NCBI GenBank assembly: GCA_964407695.1
Contig: CAYOWQ010000011.1
Location: 67,942-131,941 of the forward strand
From: CAYOWQ01 sp964407695
GTDB lineage: Bacteria; Planctomycetota; Phycisphaerae; Phycisphaerales; SM1A02
Reading direction: 5' to 3'
DNA length: 64,000 nucleotides
Positions 61,454 through 64,000 of this stretch are shown piece by piece. A program made the translations under genes and the position numbers. Below the pieces are notes generated by a model, which was not told the DNA's origin, did not search any database, and worked only from the letters and a program-made list of their open reading frames with translations. How positions within the stretch are numbered: position 1 is the first letter of the stretch; every line of letters starts with the position of its first letter.

Positions 61454-62041
61454 ATGCCGATGTTCATCCGCGCTCGGCAACCCGGCGGCACCTTCTTCTT
61501 TACACTTGTCACCCACGGGCGTACACCGATCTTCGCCGATGACACCAACGTCGACCGGCTCCGCACCGCGTTCTCCATCCAACGGCGACAACAACCGTTC
61601 GAACTTCTCGCGGCCGTGGTGCTTCACGATCACCTGCACATCATCATGCGGCTGCCCGAGGGCGATGCCGATTTCTCATCGCGGATCGGCCGCATCAAGG
61701 TGCTCTTTACCCGGTCACTTCCCGATGAGATTCGGATCGCCGCGGCCGAGAACCCCTCCCGGGCCCGCCACCGCGAATCCGGAATCTGGCAGCGCCGCTT
61801 CTGGGAACACATGATCCGCGATGAAGCCGACCTGATCCACCACGTTGAATACATTCATTTCAACCCGGTGAAGCACGGCCTCGCCCCGTGCCCGCACGCC
61901 TGGAAATACAGCAGCTTTCACCGTTTCGTCGCCCGCGGGTTCTATGATGCGCAATGGGGCTGCCGCTGCGATGGCTGTGCGGCCGACCCCCCGGCCGACC
62001 CCCGGCTTGAAGGCTTCGCACGCGAGGATCGAGGCGAATGA
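61454..62041 (+). CDS. REP-associated tyrosine transposase (RAYT)
   Basis: 195 residues, an IS200/IS605-type Y1 HUH nuclease domestication product. It has FFFTLVTHGRTPIF, the HUH motif in VVLHDHLHIIMRLPEGD and the catalytic Tyr region LIHHVEYIHFNPVKHG (Y in VEYIHFNP). A trailing Cys-containing segment and Pro-rich end follow. REP elements A and B lie on either side in opposite orientations. Such enzymes cut and spread REP elements. Complete and probably active. Confidence 0.88.
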   Translation: MPMFIRARQPGGTFFFTLVTHGRTPIFADDTNVDRLRTAFSIQRRQQPFELLAAVVLHDHLHIIMRLPEGDADFSSRIGRIKVLFTRSLPDEIRIAAAENPSRARHRESGIWQRRFWEHMIRDEADLIHHVEYIHFNPVKHGLAPCPHAWKYSSFHRFVARGFYDAQWGCRCDGCAADPPADPRLEGFAREDRGE

Positions 62042-62075
62042 GATGGCGAACGGTTTCGGAGATTCGCGACGGTAA

Positions 62076-62132
62076 AAGGTGGGCGGTGCCCAGCCTACGC
62101 GCGGCGGGACTAAAGTGCATGACCTACGTCAC
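62076..62132 (-). repeat. REP element copy B
   Basis: AAGGTGGGCGGTGCCCAGCC at 62076 and GTGCATGACCTACGTCAC at the end, the reverse complement of copy A's layout. With A it frames the RAYT gene as an inverted pair. Confidence 0.85.
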
Positions 62133-63651
62133 TTCGAATCTCCGTGAATTTCGCACTCCCAGATGCCTAAAGGCGATATTGCAGACCATCGCGACATTGA
62201 TGGCCACCTGTTTGCCCTTGATGGTGACCGCATGCGTGCCATCTGGGCCGGTAGTACATGGACACGAGCCTTCCCTATCAGCCGAGGCGAGTCAAGCATC
62301 CCGCTCATCTATGCAATGCGGAATCTATTCAACAACACCTCACGCCCACAGCGTCCGCGTTTCCGCCTTGAGCGAGGACGACATGGAGATTCTCGACGCG
62401 TGGCGAAATCCGTCATACAAATTTCAATCGCATTTCATCGTCCCAGAACGACGGCCCGCTGCCGTGAGTGCAATCTGCGATATTATATCTAGGTATCCGC
62501 CTCATTTTGTAGGCAAATACGTCGATTCAATATTCGCTTTCAAAGACTTTTCGTTTCATGGCCGACCATATCGAGGCACCTATGTTGGGCGATCACTGTA
62601 TCTGCAGGCGGACGAAATGAGGGACCCGCATTGGGCGGCGTTACAGAACGCATTCCACCACGAGTTGTCCAGTGTAATCCTCAATAGTCACATGGAGTTA
62701 TTTCAATTAGATGCTTATACTAACAAATCAGCCATGGAATATGTGGGCGTTGATTTTGCGTTTGAACAAGGCCAACTGGCAACGTGCTTTTCTCCCGACT
62801 TTGCTAGGAAGGGCTTTTATTCGGAATACTCAACTTCATCTTTTGAGAACGATTTCAATATATTGGCCGCCGCACTTTTTACAGATGAACGACTCGGGGC
62901 AGTGATGCCGCAATATCCGAGACTGTCTGCCAAGGCGCACATTATAGAGGAATTCTATAACTCGCTTGATCCAGCGTATCCCAATCTCACGTCCGATCTG
63001 AAATGGCTTCCTTCATTGTCACCGAATTGGATTGACCATCTTGCGTATGTTGAAGAACAGGTGCCAAGTGTGCCAACAAATTGGATCGCTGATAACGCGA
63101 CGGTGACATTTGAAGGACTTGGTGTTGGGCAGCAACAGATAGCACGTAAGGTAATTATGGATGCACTAAACTGCTACCCTTCAAACCTATTGCGAGATTG
63201 TATAGACGGGATTCACGCCTTCCGCTCTATCACAATAGATGGAGAAGCCAGGAGTGTCATTACTTCCGCAAGGTCCGTATTCATCGTGCCACAATGTCAA
63301 GGTGATGTAATCGCAATCGACCAGACCAGTAGATTGGTTCACTATGGAATTATATCTGTAATAGCAAAGCTGAATCGGGACAGGATACCCGCAATATCAT
63401 GGTATAATCTGCTTCCGAATGGTTTTTGGTATTCGGATCGACCGTCTCAATGGTCAGATGCTGAACTATTGAAAAATGGATTCATAAGTCATTCCGGTGT
63501 TGTCAGTCTGGAAGGTGATTTGGCTGCCGTATGCACAGAGATCCTAGTTGAGCACGATAGAAGTGAGGAAAAGTGGGGCGCGTACCCGATTGTGGTCAAA
63601 AAGTTGGAACTGGCTCGACAATTTCTTGATGCGCTTGATTGCGAACCGTGA
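62119..63651 (+). CDS. predicted lipoprotein with duplicated domain, putative metallopeptidase fold
   Basis: 510 residues from ATG 62119, which lies inside REP B; a later start near 62200 is also possible. The signal ends in LPLMVTAC (lipobox). It seems to hold two related domains: the first with YPPHFVGKYVDSIFAFKDFS, GRPYRGTYVGRSLYLQADE and AFHHELSSVIL; the second with YPSNLLRDCIDGIHAFRSIT, ARSVFIVPQ and LVHYGIISVI. FHHExSS recalls a putative zinc metallopeptidase family; the second copy has lost the motif. GC is about 47%, clearly lower than its neighbours. Function unknown. Confidence 0.6.
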   Translation: MTYVTSNLREFRTPRCLKAILQTIATLMATCLPLMVTACVPSGPVVHGHEPSLSAEASQASRSSMQCGIYSTTPHAHSVRVSALSEDDMEILDAWRNPSYKFQSHFIVPERRPAAVSAICDIISRYPPHFVGKYVDSIFAFKDFSFHGRPYRGTYVGRSLYLQADEMRDPHWAALQNAFHHELSSVILNSHMELFQLDAYTNKSAMEYVGVDFAFEQGQLATCFSPDFARKGFYSEYSTSSFENDFNILAAALFTDERLGAVMPQYPRLSAKAHIIEEFYNSLDPAYPNLTSDLKWLPSLSPNWIDHLAYVEEQVPSVPTNWIADNATVTFEGLGVGQQQIARKVIMDALNCYPSNLLRDCIDGIHAFRSITIDGEARSVITSARSVFIVPQCQGDVIAIDQTSRLVHYGIISVIAKLNRDRIPAISWYNLLPNGFWYSDRPSQWSDAELLKNGFISHSGVVSLEGDLAAVCTEILVEHDRSEEKWGAYPIVVKKLELARQFLDALDCEP

Positions 63652-63767
63652 TCATTGTCCGCGATACCACGATACTACCCGACGTTGCCTCTGCACTCTT
63701 TGCACTTTTGGATAACCGGACCTCGACGATAATAAGGGACCTCTCGAATCACGGGATGATTCATGCA

Positions 63768-63823
63768 GTGACGTAGGTCATGCACTTGGCTCCGCGGCGC
63801 GTAGGCTGGGCACCGCCCACCTT
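63768..63823 (+). repeat. REP element copy C
   Basis: GTGACGTAGGTCATGCACTT followed by GTAGGCTGGGCACCGCCCAC at 63801; same layout and direction as copy A and the same distance (50 nt) to a RAYT start codon. Confidence 0.85.
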
Positions 63824-63873
63824 GAACTTCACCGGTCATCGCCACGCGTCCGACACTGGTCCATTGCATTCTT

Positions 63874-63947
63874 ATGCCGATGTTCATTCGCGCTCGGCAA
63901 CCCGGCGGCGCCTTCTTCTTCACGCTTGTCACCCACGGGCGTACACC
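63874..63947 (+). pseudogene. second RAYT copy, truncated after about 25 codons
   Basis: Starts with ATG 63874 and reads MPMFIRARQPGGAFFFTLVT, then HGRTP, nearly identical to the intact RAYT. The identity also covers the whole upstream region back to REP C. It stops abruptly after GTACACC at 63947, where the intact copy continues with GATCTTCGCC. Confidence 0.85.
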
Positions 63948-64000
63948 TGACCTGCCCCCGTTTTCTGTACCGGGGTCTATGAGAGTCTGGGTTCAAGTAT
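63948..64000 (+). mobile_element. candidate IS end inserted in the second RAYT
   Basis: The novel sequence begins TGACCTGCCCCCGTTTTCTG exactly where RAYT homology ends. A TG start followed by a C-rich stretch and TTTTCTG is reminiscent of IS3-family termini. No transposase is visible because the window ends. Confidence 0.4.

Noticed and set aside
1..64000. rRNA and tRNA genes.
   Set aside because: I looked through the intergenic gaps and saw no tRNA cloverleaf or rRNA segment; most gaps are under 200 nt.

Overview
The window is about 60% GC and looks like chromosomal DNA of a planctomycete, most probably class Phycisphaerae. This is inferred from gene style and not from a marker-tree search. 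The supporting signs are a secreted Cys-rich protein ending in a paired dockerin-like calcium repeat, pseudopilin-like proteins of the planctomycete type, an STN-domain/glycine-rich secreted protein, a gingipain-fold (C25) secreted peptidase, an RHS fragment with a dockerin-like insert, and a membrane protein ending in a CxxCGYDLTG zinc ribbon.

Layout. 1-7.4 kb: minus-strand envelope genes, namely a TPR lipoprotein, a four-gene lipoprotein operon (two LpoB-like proteins, a COG3014-like protein and a YcfL/DUF1425 protein), an STN-domain protein and a C25 peptidase, with two small conserved unknowns on the plus strand. 7.5-15.1 kb: a 3-hydroxyisobutyrate-dehydrogenase-type reductase, an operon of heme A synthase/FAH hydrolase/degenerate MBL protein, divergent heme O synthase with a DUF3179 protein and a BFD-like 2Fe-2S protein, and coaD. 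15.1-27.1 kb: dnaE, three pseudopilin-like genes, cysDN, and two helical/TPR proteins. 27.1-39.0 kb: the large dockerin-tailed secreted protein, rpoZ-coaC-EamA, yidD, plsC, ruvA, fabI, a small HTH-like protein, a BshC-like protein, a family-2 glycosyltransferase and two secreted unknowns.

39.1-54.6 kb is one S10-spc-alpha superoperon: rpsJ rplC rplD rplW rplB rpsS rplV rpsC rplP rpmC rpsQ rplN rplX rplE rpsN rpsH rplF rplR rpsE rplO secY map infA rpmJ rpsM rpsK rpoA rplQ. It begins at a near-consensus promoter and ends at a strong intrinsic terminator. rpmD (L30) and rpsD (S4) are absent from their usual places. S14 and L36 have both lost their zinc ligands, and L17 carries an internal insertion.

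54.6-58.5 kb holds an MFS permease, a small membrane protein, hisS and a futalosine-hydrolase-like mqnB. 58.5-64 kb is accessory DNA: a 12-copy 21-bp minisatellite, a 5'-truncated RHS C-terminal piece with a candidate toxin tip, a TM/zinc-ribbon gene, a REP-associated tyrosine transposase (RAYT) between inverted REP elements, an AT-richer secreted protein with an apparent internal duplication, and a second RAYT copy cut off by what looks like the end of an insertion sequence.

Genome style. Shine-Dalgarno sequences are often weak. Several promoter-proximal genes have a TANNNT hexamer only 6-9 nt before the start codon (fabI, ruvA, hisS, the MFS gene, the glycosyltransferase, coaD and others). 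This suggests that leaderless mRNAs are common here. No rRNA, tRNA or CRISPR array was seen.
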